A stretch of DNA of 64,000 nucleotides from Aculops lycopersici (GCA_015350385.1 WNKI01000001.1:2610751-2674750); one strand, 5' to 3'; shown: positions 9,891 to 21,228, counted from the first letter of the stretch. Program-made: numbers and translations. The notes: a model not told the origin generated them from the sequence alone.

Positions 9891-12206
9891 ATGGAACACA
9901 TGAGCTTTAGTCGTTTATTTATGGCTGTATCACTGATACTTATCTATGTGATACAAAAGCTAGTTGGCCTCGCCCATCAGACTTCGCCAACTATGAATCT
10001 CAAGCCACTACAGCATGTTGACGATATGGACATGAGACATTTAGCCTTCGAGGATCAATTACAATTTGTTGATTCGGATGACTACATGAGACACCATCCA
10101 GTGAAGGCCGCGGCGGCCGCAAGGGCTGCAACATCCAACAACAAATACTTGGATGGTGTCGACGATATTCAGCTAGATTCTATTTCTATTTCGTATTTAT
10201 CCGTGTCAGTATTATTATTTGAGCTGAATGAAAGGCAAGGCTGCCTGGAATCCGCGAACTATTCTGTGATTAGAACTTTCTCAGCTGTAAATGTTGGACA
10301 AATGGTGCTGAAGATTCGAGGCTTCAAAATTGGCTCACCTTCAACAGCGTCGGATATTTTACGTGGTAGATTATATAATATTGCAAATTCTAAACATCAT
10401 GCGCATAATAATCAATTCAACATCCAGAATAAGATCAATACCAACAATCATAATCACCACAACAATCACCAACACCACCATCACAATCACCATAACAATT
10501 ATCAAGCACCATCCTCATCGTCCCAAAAGTTATCAAACCAACAGTCTCACTACCATCACCTCCATGGAGATGTTGGCGACGCTGGTCGGATTGACCATGA
10601 TAAATACGATGAGCAACAAGGAAGCGTTTGTCAGGGTTATGGTTTCACTATTTATGATTGTGAACCATTTGATCTTGAACCAAATCGTGAGCACAAAATA
10701 AGGATTGCATTCAACCCAGATTTTACCTTAACTAAAACAATTGTATCATTAACCATCTATACAAACATGGACGAAGAATTCAAATTTGCCCTAGTTGCCT
10801 CAATCCCAAGAAATCTACTGGCATCATGCAACAGACTATTGCCTAGACCTGATTGGGAGCCAACGATGCAGCTAGTTTTGCCAACTGGAATGGTGATTAT
10901 GGTTCTTGTTTCAATACTTGCTGCTTATATGGAAGCGATGCTCTACTTGAGATCACAGCAAGCAACATCGAACCAAGCAACCATGACCCAAACGGTTACG
11001 CAGAGTAACAATCATAGTGGCGGTAGTAATCATCATGAGCGTAACCATAGCTGCTCAAACCATTCAGGAGATACCTGCGGGAAGGATCGCTCTAATGGTA
11101 ATGGCCGCGGAGCAGCGTCATCAGCGATCTCAGCAACTATTTCTAGCCAATCGACCTCATCATTACAATTTAATGGATTAACATCAACATCTCAAGCCAA
11201 CGGAAACAGCAACAACAAGACAAACAAATCTAACAAGTCTAATAGCAGTTGTACTCAAAAGCGTCGTAAGAATAGCTCAACTGTGAATAGTGAAAAGGGA
11301 CAAGCTAATGGGAACAATAGTAACATCAGTAGTAGCAACAGCAAATCGTCGTCTCTGAGCTCAACAGGCGTTTCGGATAAAAAGACCTCCAGCCCATACG
11401 CACCCATATTTCAAAATCTAACAAATGTCATCTCCTCGCCACCGCCACCTTTGCCAACATTTGACAACGAGTTTGATCCACTGGAGTTCAAGAAATTGCG
11501 CGGAAAAAGATCGACAAAGAAGTCAAACTCCCTCAATGGAAGTGTTGCCGGGAGCGATGATGTTGCAAACCCTCACTCTCTGGCTGGAACCACTTGTGGA
11601 CCAATTGGATCCGGAAAGGGTTCTAAGGCAAACGGAGGTGTTGGAAAGTTGAATGGACTCAAGCTAATGAGCGACGATAGCATCTCTCTTAATGGAGAAC
11701 GTGATAATGATCTTCAGGCGCAACTTCAACAAACAACAAGCTCTCATAGATCTAATTCTCAAACAAACAGGAAGAGTAATGTTGCTGGATTGAGAGATGT
11801 TTTCACCTCAACCTCAATGTCGGACGAGGATTCTTGTCTGGAAAATAAGCTTTATACAAATTGTGTCGATAATTTAGTAGACCATAAGAATAGAAACTTT
11901 CACCAGCAAAAACAAAACTTGCATCAACAACAAGAGCAAAAACGCAACCAACATCATCAGACTCATAACACCAACAACAACCACAACAATATACGCCAAA
12001 ACCAAGGACAACCTGTTGGCGCCCAGCTCCCGATTCAGCCACCCTCATCGACTTCATCCTCATCAGCCATCTCTTCGGCCTCATCCTCATCGCCATCCTC
12101 CACTTCATCCTCGCCCCCACTATCTGCATCATCCTATGGTGAATACTCATTATTGGGCCCTGGAGCTTCATTCGAGTTGCCTTGTTTAAGAGTGAGATCC
12201 AAGTGA
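9891..12206 (+). CDS. TMEM131: TMEM131-like single-pass membrane protein, short form
   Basis: This is a 771-aa single-exon protein. A hydrophobic N-terminal segment (about 10-28) looks like a signal peptide or anchor. Residues about 95-155 and 245-320 resemble the juxtamembrane lumenal part of TMEM131: GYGFTIYDCEPFDLEPN, IRIAFNPDFT, and LVASIPRNLL followed by LPRPDWEP. Then comes one transmembrane segment at about 327-353. The remaining 420 residues are a polar Ser/Asn/Gln/Lys-rich cytoplasmic tail. TMEM131 proteins of worms and vertebrates are far longer, with lumenal PapD-like domains that help collagen secretion. Those domains are missing here and are not visible in the 1.1 kb upstream. 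A His/Asn-rich tract (165-205) interrupts the lumenal part. The ATG has a good AAAATGG context. Either the gene is truncated or earlier exons lie beyond what I can see. Confidence 0.7.
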   Translation: MEHMSFSRLFMAVSLILIYVIQKLVGLAHQTSPTMNLKPLQHVDDMDMRHLAFEDQLQFVDSDDYMRHHPVKAAAAARAATSNNKYLDGVDDIQLDSISISYLSVSVLLFELNERQGCLESANYSVIRTFSAVNVGQMVLKIRGFKIGSPSTASDILRGRLYNIANSKHHAHNNQFNIQNKINTNNHNHHNNHQHHHHNHHNNYQAPSSSSQKLSNQQSHYHHLHGDVGDAGRIDHDKYDEQQGSVCQGYGFTIYDCEPFDLEPNREHKIRIAFNPDFTLTKTIVSLTIYTNMDEEFKFALVASIPRNLLASCNRLLPRPDWEPTMQLVLPTGMVIMVLVSILAAYMEAMLYLRSQQATSNQATMTQTVTQSNNHSGGSNHHERNHSCSNHSGDTCGKDRSNGNGRGAASSAISATISSQSTSSLQFNGLTSTSQANGNSNNKTNKSNKSNSSCTQKRRKNSSTVNSEKGQANGNNSNISSSNSKSSSLSSTGVSDKKTSSPYAPIFQNLTNVISSPPPPLPTFDNEFDPLEFKKLRGKRSTKKSNSLNGSVAGSDDVANPHSLAGTTCGPIGSGKGSKANGGVGKLNGLKLMSDDSISLNGERDNDLQAQLQQTTSSHRSNSQTNRKSNVAGLRDVFTSTSMSDEDSCLENKLYTNCVDNLVDHKNRNFHQQKQNLHQQQEQKRNQHHQTHNTNNNHNNIRQNQGQPVGAQLPIQPPSSTSSSSAISSASSSSPSSTSSSPPLSASSYGEYSLLGPGASFELPCLRVRSK

Positions 12207-13612
12207 TCCAAGGATTGAGAGACGAAGAAAGTAAGAGATATATATATTCGTTTCGCAGGATTTGATATTGAATTCGAAGAAGAATAATCAGATAGAAGAA
12301 ACTCAATCACCTACATTTAAACACAAACACACAAACTCAACCTTAACAACTATTACTACAAACCACTCTTCAGTCAAAAAACAACACCAACTGACAGCAG
12401 AACAGGAAAGCAAGGCAGGAAAGAACTAAGTGATTGGAACAACTAGAATACAAACTGAGCAAGCGAGAAGCTGCCACCTCAGCTGATATACATCATTTAC
12501 AAAAACAGCAACGTCGTCAAAGTCTTCACCTGGATGTGAGAAACCTTTTGTGGCTAGAGAGATGATCTAGAAAGACATTGGCGGATTTTATTTCTCTCAC
12601 AACATTGCATCAAGAGCTGAGGTCATGAAGGTTACATAGAGGCGTCCGCAGTTTTTGCAACTCGGGAAGAAGATGGAGATGGAGACGAATAAAGAGAGAA
12701 TGATAAAAGAAGACACTAGGAGCTTACGCAGACGCAGCAGACATCATTTATCTATCATATACCTGTCTATCTATATATACATACATCCATATAAAATAGC
12801 TTATAAAGCTCATGAGCCGATACATATGTTTACGTATGCGTTTGTTGGCGGAACTACCGAGTGGAAAGTAGATGGGATTCTCTTTCGGTCCAGGCGTCTG
12901 GACCTGGAGGAGCTAGCAGCTAACGAACAGAGAATCCACCGTGCTCATCACTTTGCTCCTCCCTCCCTGTTGCTCTAGCTGTCAGTCCGCTTTCGGCTGT
13001 CCCTCTCTGTATCTCCAATAAGCAAATTGGTCCCTGGCGAATGAGGAAACTCACGTCCAAGTTGACTGCCTTTCATTACTGAGCTTCCTCTACTCTTGCT
13101 CGGCATCATGATAGAAGACTGCAGTTTCCATTTAGGCCCTTCTCTTGGGCTTGATTCCGTGTCTCAGTTTCCTCCTTCGCGAGTTCCTCGACACCCTCCT
13201 CGACTTGAGCTTGGGCGGCATCTGTCTGATGCTGGCCCTCCGTCTGCGTGGCCTGGGCCCAGCTGTTCGAGTTTCGTTTAGTTCCATTTGAGTTGATTCA
13301 ATTTGGTTTTGTTTGGTCGTGAAGTGTGTATATGTTTGCATGTGTGTCGGTTAATTAGTCAAGTGTTGCTCGATTTTTAGAAGTTGCAAATGTTGTTGCC
13401 GCTGCTGCTGCGTTGTGCAGTCGACAGGATGTAAGCCATCCAATTGCAGACGAAGAAGTTCGAAGCTGAAAAAATCTCCATTTCCGGGGCTAGATAAAGT
13501 GTAGAGCTAAACGTGGCAATATCTCACGGTTCAACATTTAGCTTTTACTCGGCAACAAGCGTTAGTAGCTCATCCTCGAGCAACAGCCAGTCCGATCGAC
13601 TACCTCTCTGTC
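12207..13612. other. Intergenic region downstream of the TMEM131-like gene
   Basis: No gene is recognised. On the minus strand, 13096-13260 has one frame reading as an acidic, Gln/Glu-rich peptide (AQAQVEEGVEELAKEE) and another reading as an Arg-rich peptide. Either could be a terminal exon of the gene at 13765-14656, but no splice pair convinced me. The first 400 bases are probably the TMEM131-like 3' UTR. Confidence 0.4.
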
Positions 13613-14656
13613 TCACTTCGCTTTGCAAGGTCTCGTTAGACTGACAATTGGAGAGTGAGGGAAACTGTGATAGTAGATGCACACTTCATCTGGCCCCCAG
13701 ACGCGTGGGCCGCGATCGCCCCCAAAGTCGTCATCGTCGTAGAGAAATTGTGCAAGATACTTACCATTAGCTAGGCTACCTCTATTGCGGAGTCGCGCCG
13801 GCGATGATTGTGTCTCTGTATCTTCATCGGCGTCGACATCCTCCAAACTTGTGGACTTTCTCTGGATTGTCGACTCTCTGTCGTCATCGTCGTTGCTGTT
13901 GTTAGCTGCATTTGCGCCTCCATTTGAGTTAATCTTGTTGTTTTTTCGTTTCATTGCTTTTATCAGGCCATCTATCGACGAGGACTCGTTGTCGCCGTCG
14001 TAGTCCCTATCGTCCAAATCCTCGCCCGCCACTCGCATTCCCTTTGGCCTGAGTCTTCTTGTTGCCGGGCCACCTGCTGAGCCACCAACACCACTTCCGT
14101 TGTTCAGTGGCTTTGGCGTCAGGTTGCCGCCAATATTATCCTCGGACCCAGACGACGAGTCTGGCGTTGAGGGTGATGCGCCCATGGATAACATTGGCTT
14201 GTAGAGTAGCGCATTTAGATGGTAGTACTTGGGCGCGTCTGTTTTGGGTGATTGTTTGGTTTTCAGTTTGTTGTTGTTGATGATGGTGATTTGATTGTTG
14301 ATTGGCAATGATTTTTTGATGTGAGGAGAAATAAACGGAGCATAGCGATCATTTGTGATGTTAGTAGATTGTGAGGAGTTAATGAAATTCCAATTATTTC
14401 CTTGTTGCAGATGCAAAACACGCGATAAGTCGCGGGTCAAGTCGAGAGAAGTAGTTGCTGTAGGCGACACGGAGAAGCCCGAAATCAAGTGACAGGCTGA
14501 TAGAGTGATCAAAAGCGCCAAAAAGGCTTGCCTGAGTCTGTTGGTCTTGGTGATGGTTTTAGTTACGATGATCTTCATTGAGATTTGCGGCCGACGCTGC
14601 TGCTGCTCTGGGTTCTGGTCGGAGTGCTGGCGAAATTTGCCTAGTCTAATGGCCAT
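13613..14656 (-). CDS. Secreted protein of unknown function, first coding exon
   Basis: I do not recognise this protein. The frame opens MAIRLGKF, and a second Met leads into a strong signal-peptide-like segment (QAFLALLITLSACHLISG, about residues 43-60), so secretion is likely. The rest is polar, rich in Asn, Ser and Asp, with acidic clusters and no cysteine framework. After codon 297 (SLAN) the DNA reads G|GTAAGTAT, a near-perfect splice donor at 13764/13763. The coding exon therefore probably ends at 13765 in phase 1, and the last 50 residues of the open frame are intron. The partner exon was not found. An upstream in-frame TAA supports the start. A TATAAAT at 14930-14936 (minus) may be its promoter. 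Its organisation, a signal peptide plus a disordered acidic region in exon 1, resembles the neighbouring chitin-binding gene. Confidence 0.5.
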   Translation of the reverse strand: MAIRLGKFRQHSDQNPEQQQRRPQISMKIIVTKTITKTNRLRQAFLALLITLSACHLISGFSVSPTATTSLDLTRDLSRVLHLQQGNNWNFINSSQSTNITNDRYAPFISPHIKKSLPINNQITIINNNKLKTKQSPKTDAPKYYHLNALLYKPMLSMGASPSTPDSSSGSEDNIGGNLTPKPLNNGSGVGGSAGGPATRRLRPKGMRVAGEDLDDRDYDGDNESSSIDGLIKAMKRKNNKINSNGGANAANNSNDDDDRESTIQRKSTSLEDVDADEDTETQSSPARLRNRGSLANGKYLAQFLYDDDDFGGDRGPRVWGPDEVCIYYHSFPHSPIVSLTRPCKAK

Positions 14657-15135
14657 TTTGAAGCCAGTTGCTAATTGAATGCTCTCTTATCACTTCGCTC
14701 GTCGATTCGTAGGAGAATGCAAGAAATTAATTGATCGAGCTTGAATTTGTCGACTGACTCGAGCCTCGAGATCCAATGAGCGCCACCAAGGAGTCTAGTG
14801 TGCAACAAGTGGCTCGGCCTTCGCTTTTCTCTCGTCTCCTAGGGCAAGGAGTTGTTACTCTGTATTGTCAATGGAAAAGTAACACAAAAAACACTCGCTC
14901 TTAATCCTCTCTTTCACTTGCCTTGATCAATTTATACGATTGATCGACTCATCGGAGGATCGAGTGAAGATTCTCACACTTATACTTTTTCTATCTCTTT
15001 CTCGTAGGCTCGCCGCTTGCAACTTGCAACCACCGACTGCTCCGTGACCACAGCTTAGAGCCCAAAGCAACAGAAGCTGGCTTATGTCTCGCTATAGATC
15101 ACATAATCTTATCTAGGCCAACCAAGTTGGAACCG

Positions 15136-18100
15136 TTACTCACCTTCACAATCAAAGGAATTCCACCAGACACAAACCGTTGAGCGCTGGCTGAAGATGG
15201 TACCATTTGGACAACTGCACGCGTGAGGCAAATGCATACATCGATGGTTGGTTGGTTATTTAGTCGACAGTCATTAATGTGCGCCAAGGTTTTGAGAGCA
15301 CCAGGCAACAAGTGGTTGTTCGTGTTTTGTTTGTGATGGTGTTTGCGATATAGTTGGTGTTGGTATTGTTCGGTTGCGATAGAAGAAGGAGAAGGTAGAG
15401 TTTTTGTTTGGTTAGTTACTTTGATTGAATGATTAACTGCAAATGTTTGCTTTGTTTGCCATCTTGGTGGGGTTTTGTCACATTCATTTTTGTGTCACAT
15501 TCAAGATACACATTATTCAATACAAAGAAGTCGGTCAGCTACAATTACTACAAAGCAGCTAATTAGCAGAGTGGACCGTCTTACACAACTGAATCACGCT
15601 TGTTTGCCCACGCGACTTAAGCTCGTATCAGTTAAATTTCAATCCAGTTGATCTAATTGGTTTTCTAATCAACCTATTCGTCACTAGAGATGGCAAAACT
15701 AAAATGTCCATTTTGTTCATTGTTGATTGTGCAATGGGCTAACACAATCAATACTTACAGGAAACTGTCTTGCCGTCCATCGGCCTGGCAGATGTGGAAT
15801 ATCTGGCATCTGGACTCAACGTCGGCGTAGTAGCCAGGGTTTTTTTGCTCGCGACAATTGAAGTTGGTTGCATTGGTCCTGCTCAAAATTGGATAGTCAT
15901 CACCCGGTTCACCTGGAACCGCGTCACGTAACCACTTGATACCATGGTGATGATGATGGTGCTCATCATGATGGCCGCCGTGGTGATCGTAGTCACAGTG
16001 ATGGCTATCATGTCCATGACCACTGCTCGTTGGTGAATACCTCTCCTCTTTGTCCTTGTGTTTTCGCTCCTGATCTATTTCGTCACGATAATCAACATCA
16101 TCATCATCAACATTGTGATTACCCTCTCCTCTAGCTCGAGAACCATCCACCGACTTCCGGCCTTCAGCGGAATTGCGAGTTCCAAAGTCGCCGCTCAAAT
16201 TTCCGTCATTTTGGCTCGAAGACGACGCCGAGGAGGAATCGTTTGAAGGGGTAGTCGAGGAGGATGAGCCACCCGAGGATTCGTCTCTTCGGTCTCCCTT
16301 TGCAAACTCCATACCAGACCCCTTCCCTCCCTCGTCTCCGCCGCCACTTGTGGGATCGCTTCGGCGATCGTCGACATCACTGTCGTTGTTGTCGTCATTT
16401 GTGCCGGTCGCATCACCACTACCACCACTAGTTGACACTCCCTCGCTTCCCGTGCCACTGCCCTCGCCGCCGATGCCACCTCGCCTTTCGCCAGCATCAT
16501 TCTCAGCGTTGTCATCGTCTGCCGCCGCTTTACCTGTACCTGTGCCTTGACCACCTGAGCCGATTCCTGCTCCATCACCATCGCCATTGCCATCATCATC
16601 ACCGCCGTTGCTACCGCCTCCTCCAATGGTCGCGCCGATGCCGCCGCCACCAACCACAGCGCTTCCGCCCTCGCCGCCAGTCGATCCACTGTCGCCATCT
16701 GGCCGATCCCTGGCAACCCTCCCGGCGTCGTCCTCGCCTCTGTCATCCTCATTGTTTGTTCCAGGTGTGGAGTCTCGGCGCTCGCTATCTTCACTTTCGC
16801 CGCCCTCGTCCATTTCAATGGGAACTTCCGGATCGTCATCGACTCCGTCGAACTTAGGCATTACGGTAACTGTGTCACCCTCCTCCTCGACGTCGTCCTG
16901 GCCAACGCGTTTCGGCTTCTCGTTGTCATTGTTGTCGTCGTGATCGGCATTTCTATCCTCACTGCTCCCGTCGGCCGACTCCCATTCCGTTCCCGAACGC
17001 CCGCGACCCGAACTGTTGATTGAATTCCTATCGTCCTCCTCCTCCTCGTCTCCCTCCGGCTCCGTCACCGGCTCTCTGTTGCTATCCTCTGGTCTTGGTG
17101 TTGCATTCGAGTAGAATGGCTTCTTGCCGCTTGTTGAGGCACCACCTCCCTTTACTTCGCCCCCATCAACCGAGTTCTTTGATATCTCTGCCTCAGGTGA
17201 AGCCTGAAGTTTCCCATGACGAATGATGTTCATATGATAGTTCAGGTTTCCTCTATTCATCTTGCGCCTCAACCTGCCAGCTCTACTCCTGACACCTGTA
17301 GAATTTTTCCTGCGCCTTGAGCTCCCACTCCGTGCAATACCTGACCTTCCACTCGATGCCCCCCTGCGCTGGTTCTTGATCAAACGACTTGCGTCCGAGA
17401 TAACCCGTCTCTTCAGATTCAACGATTGGTCATCGCTGTTCTCTCGAATTCCTCTCGCTTTGGGGCTCCGCCTCAACGTGGTCTTCCGTTTGTGGTGATG
17501 CTCGCTCTTCGACGTGGACGAAGTCTCCACCTTAAACTCATTGAAGTCGCCCAGTTTGCCGACACCTGTAGATTGTAGCTGCTGAGCTGACCTCTTTGGC
17601 GAACTGGCCGAAGTTTGCAAAAACTGTGACTGCGAGCCAGCGGCCGATGGCGATGATCTCAATCTGAGAGTATCGCCTTGCAACTCATCTAAACTTGTGA
17701 TCATCGACGGGGGTGCCTGCAGTTGGCCACTTGTATAGCTCGCAATGGGTCGGCCCAGCTCGTCGAATGCCGGTTGGCTTGTATCGCCACTCGCCTGGTT
17801 GCCCACCAGTCGTGGGCGCAGAGCATATGCCGCCAAGAAGGGAACATCGTTGCGTAACTTCCCTATCATTTCCGGACTCAACTCGTCCAAACTTCCGCTC
17901 GACGTTGAAGTCCAAACTTGGTGGACAGTTTGGACGGAAGGAGCTGCAATTTGTTGCTCCCCGTTACTTGCACTCTGCTGCGACGCCGCCACTAAAAGTG
18001 GATCCCGATCGACACCTGGAACCACTCGTGGCTTTTGGTCGACGCTGGCCGAGATAGACTTGGCCTGCACAATTCTTGGCGTCTCAGTCGTAGTAACTCT

Positions 18101-18253
18101 TTGGGTTGATGATGCGTCATGTTGACTATTGGCAGATACAAATGGCAGTCGAGTTGTTGCTGGTGCTGTTTTTGGGATAGTTGCCGTGGATTTTGATATG
18201 GTTGCTATGAATAGTAGCGTAATAAATAACTTGATCGCCATTTGAGGTCCCAT
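15136..18253 (-). CDS. Large acidic secreted protein with a C-terminal chitin-binding (CBM14/peritrophin-A) domain, two exons
   Basis: Exon 1 is 18253-15759: signal peptide (AIKLFITLLFIATISKSTA), a basic segment (about 250-340), then about 350 residues very rich in Asp, Glu, Gly and Ser, and a His-rich stretch. It ends partway through a chitin-binding domain with Cys800, Cys816 and Cys822 (GYYADVESRCQIFHIC), at the donor CT|GTAAGTAT. Exon 2, 15214-15144, follows an acceptor (TGCAG|T) and restores the frame as LCPNGTIFSQ and CVWWNSFDC, giving Cys833, Cys846 and Cys854. All six cysteines of the CBM14 fold are thus present. Exon 2 ends either at the donor G|GTGAGT (15143), leading to an unseen exon, or by read-through to TAA at 15136. 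This domain binds chitin in cuticle or peritrophic matrix. The acidic, repetitive body suggests a matrix or mineral-associated role, by inference. Confidence 0.8.
15215..15758 (-). other. Intron of the chitin-binding gene
   Basis: This is 544 nt from GTAAGT (15758) to TGCAG (15215), phase 2. Joining the flanking exons completes the peritrophin-A cysteine pattern, which is strong internal proof of the splice. Nothing else is recognised inside. Confidence 0.85.
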
Positions 18254-19959
18254 GATGATGGCAGTCTTGCTATTGTTCTTGTTCTTCCTTTGGTTTGAGT
18301 TTTTCGACTTTAGTTTGTAAACTTTAACTCGGTTAGTGTTGTCACCTCGAGCGATGACCTAAGAATGAATGAAATTTCTAAACTAGATTCTTTCTCACCT
18401 GTTGCTATCAAATTCCAAGAATTCTTAACAAATTCTGAAAACATAACACGACCACTAACTGCTACTATTTTGGTCTCTCTAACTGACAGGTAGTCTGGGT
18501 GTAAGGCGACCAACAAACACGTATAGAAATTGTCGCACTTCTTCCATTGCCATCACCGACAATACCGCAAAGTGCTCATTGTTTTAACAAGACTAGTCTA
18601 GACATAATCACCAGACTATTATGCTACCGACAGACTTCAAAATAAAATCCTCTCATGTGAATCAGACCAGACGAGTCATCGATCATCGCGCGCTTTCTCA
18701 ATCAACAGGTTAACATGGCAGGTGGCTACCTTGTCGCTACTCTCTCATTTGTCAACATGAACAAGCAAAAAACTCCCAGCACCCATCCATCTTTGTATCA
18801 AGGGTCAAGCTGGCTAATCATGTGGCGAGTTGATTGCATTAGTTTCAGTGACAACAGGTGGTTTGCTGGCCGCGTGGGGACCTTCTCTAAAGTTTAAAAA
18901 CCCAACTGTCGCCTAATACAACAGCAACAACAACTTGGTGACAACTAGCAAACAACTCGAGCTTGGCGGTCGTGCTAACTAACTACTAATTCTACTCTTT
19001 GAAAACATTCAAATTGACCTTCCACGAAAATTTCTCTCGCAAACTCTCAATCCATTGCTGTCGCCGTCATCGTCGTCTTATATCAAATGTCAAGCCTAGC
19101 AATGTGCACAGTTTAATTGCAATCTCATCTCCTGAGTATAGTCTACACGAGTAAACCACAGGATTAAATTACACGACCAAAGATGTTGACGAAAGAAAAC
19201 AAACAAACCAGAAGAAAGTTAGACTGACTCCTCACAGCTTATTTGTCGTACCAAATGCTACTCTGTATGCAATGGACAAGACTGGACTCTGCAATGACCA
19301 GCTCAAAGAAGCCTGACCAAGGTGGCGAAATGGACGAGGAGAGGAAAGGAGTATGCGCGTCAACCACCTGACCACTACCTGAAGAGTAGTAGGATTAGTA
19401 GTAGTAGTAGTAGTAGTAGCCGGTGTTGGCCAGTGAAGAATCATCAAGTCTGAAAGAGAGAGTGGCTCGAGATGACGTTTCACCCTGTAGCCTGAGCCCA
19501 ATAGATTATAATGAGAGTCTGGGAATGCTGCGGTTTTAGCTTTGTGCAAGTGAGGAGAGCCATGTAACAACGAGCCGCCTTCACAATGACGTATCAGGTC
19601 CCACTACTATGACAGAGACCATACAGGTGGCACACATGAGTTAGTAAGACAGTTTGCTGCTAATTAGTCCTGAGAAGTTGGGTTGAGTAAGCTTGAGAGA
19701 TAGATAGTCTGTATTGCATTTATATTCAAGCATGTAAACTTGATTTGAACTCGCCGCTTACGGATATACGCGATCTATTGTTGTCCTTTGCATGCAAAAG
19801 GATGAGATCGTCACTATGAGGTCCAAAATACGTCTGATTGAGATAAACTATAAACTTTTCGTCATGTTCGGATTTGCAACAGTTACTTACAATTATCACC
19901 CAAGCTTAGATTGGTAGCCTAACTGCGGAATCTTCGAAACTCTCTCGAGTGGAAGAGAT

Positions 19960-19991
19960 GGACACATTCATGGACATTCATGAATGTGTCC
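19960..19991. repeat. Perfect 12-bp inverted repeat, 8-nt spacer
   Basis: GGACACATTCAT at 19960-19971 is matched by its exact reverse complement ATGAATGTGTCC at 19980-19991. The spacer GGACATTC partly repeats the arm. It could form a hairpin or bind a dimeric factor. Role unknown. Confidence 0.7.
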
Positions 19992-20249
19992 ATTGGATCA
20001 ATAGAGCCTTTTAGATTCATGAATATCTCATCTTTTATGCCGGCCTTCTCAGCTTGATTTATTGCATCAGAATGGAGAGAATAATTCCGTAAAACACCAT
20101 CGGTTCGGAAGTTAATCTGTTCAAGGTGATTTTGGGGTTCAATCAGCAAAATTTGCACACTCTCGAAATCTGTCGAATATAACTTCTTTTCTAATACGTG
20201 TTTATTTTCATTATGTCACCAGTTATAAGATTCCGCTGATCTAGGGTAG

Positions 20250-21190
20250 CTAAATACCTTGGGAACCCTTATGCTCTACTGAATGGATATTATCGAAAGC
20301 GCGAGGGTGTGGTGAAATGCTGTGTAAATGCAGTCAATTGAATGCAAAATCGATAGATCAGGATTCTAGGAACATAAACAAGAAAACCTTGTCCATAAAT
20401 ATCATCAAATGACCAAGTTATGCTCATCAAAGTGACAATGAGGCCTGTTGAGGTTTTTAGGCATATATCCAGAACCATGTAACGCAGCGACACGAAGGAG
20501 GGTTCACCGAATCCGGCCAACACTTGCATAGAAGTAGCCTGATTTTGATATCTTCTGCGCGTCTGGTATCTACTGGGCACCCTCTACCACCTGGCGCCTC
20601 AAGTGCGGATGTTGCTTGTTCAATGGAGCCAATAGTGTGAAACAAGCTTGGAATCGAATCTACAAGTTGCATGGATCACGTCAAAGAAAACCGTTTTTAA
20701 GTGACATCTGTATTCCAGAAGATATACACGATAGCAGACATTCGAGGCAACCGGATGCTCAGAATCCAACTTCTGAGTTGTTTGCAGGGTTCATTTTCCA
20801 TCTAGCTAGCGTAACTTCGGAGTTAGAGGTGACTTTTAGAAGAGGTTTTTTTCGCTATGTTCAGCTCAATCGGGTGGATTTATTCCACACTCGTTGGATA
20901 GTGTTAGCATTTCTGAGTAGGAAGCATCAAGAGTTGCGGTGCTGGGTGGTCGGAGGACCTCCGGGCGACCTAGATGCGCAGTATAAATCAAAATTGGACC
21001 ACTTATGGGCAGGTTTGGGCTGAACTTGGTGAACCTTCTATTGAACCTTTACGGTGTGGGGTTCCGGAACTATGCTCAAAACTCTTCCGATGCCTCTTTA
21101 TCACCTTAATGAGTATAACTTTGAAATTAGTGACAATTTCTATGTCAAATCTTGTGCATTGTGTTTATTATGATAGGGCACGTTAATTTA
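20250..21190. repeat. Diverged long inverted repeat (about 330-400 bp arms)
   Basis: The reverse strand of about 20665-20250 and the forward strand of about 20850-21190 are related. Both read, with substitutions, ...GATGCGCAG/GACGCGCAG..., TTGGTGAACC / TTCGGTGAACC, and a block whose translations share GEPS, LR, C, and TLMSIT. The arms face each other across a centre of about 190 bp. This looks like an old fold-back-type element or an inverted duplication of a vanished sequence. No transposase is visible and the ends are not sharp, so no superfamily is proposed. Confidence 0.5.
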
Positions 21191-21228
21191 TCATGTATTT
21201 TGGCACTACTCTGGCAAAATATGTCCAC

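Larger units (their letters stand above)
18254..21228. other. Gene-poor region with repeats and inverted repeats
   Basis: No convincing gene is seen. It contains the presumed promoter of the chitin-binding gene next to 18253, a TAG trinucleotide tract at about 19395-19419, a short perfect inverted repeat at 19960-19991, and a pair of long diverged inverted arms at about 20250-20665 and 20850-21190. Short open frames here follow the repeat arms and are unlikely to be independent genes. Confidence 0.5.

Noticed and set aside
13096..13281. Acidic Gln/Glu frame on the minus strand as the last exon of the 13765-14656 gene
   Set aside because: No acceptor with matching phase and pyrimidine tract was found, and the competing frame is equally open.
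14657..15143. Possibility that the 13765-14656 segment is exon 3 of the chitin-binding gene
   Set aside because: It has its own signal peptide, an upstream in-frame stop and a TATA-like element, so an independent gene is more likely.
16173..16943. Several overlapping long plus-strand and second-frame open readings opposite the acidic chitin-binding protein
   Set aside because: They arise from the GGN/GAN-rich repetitive codons of the minus-strand gene. Their Pro/Ser/Arg-rich translations have no domain.
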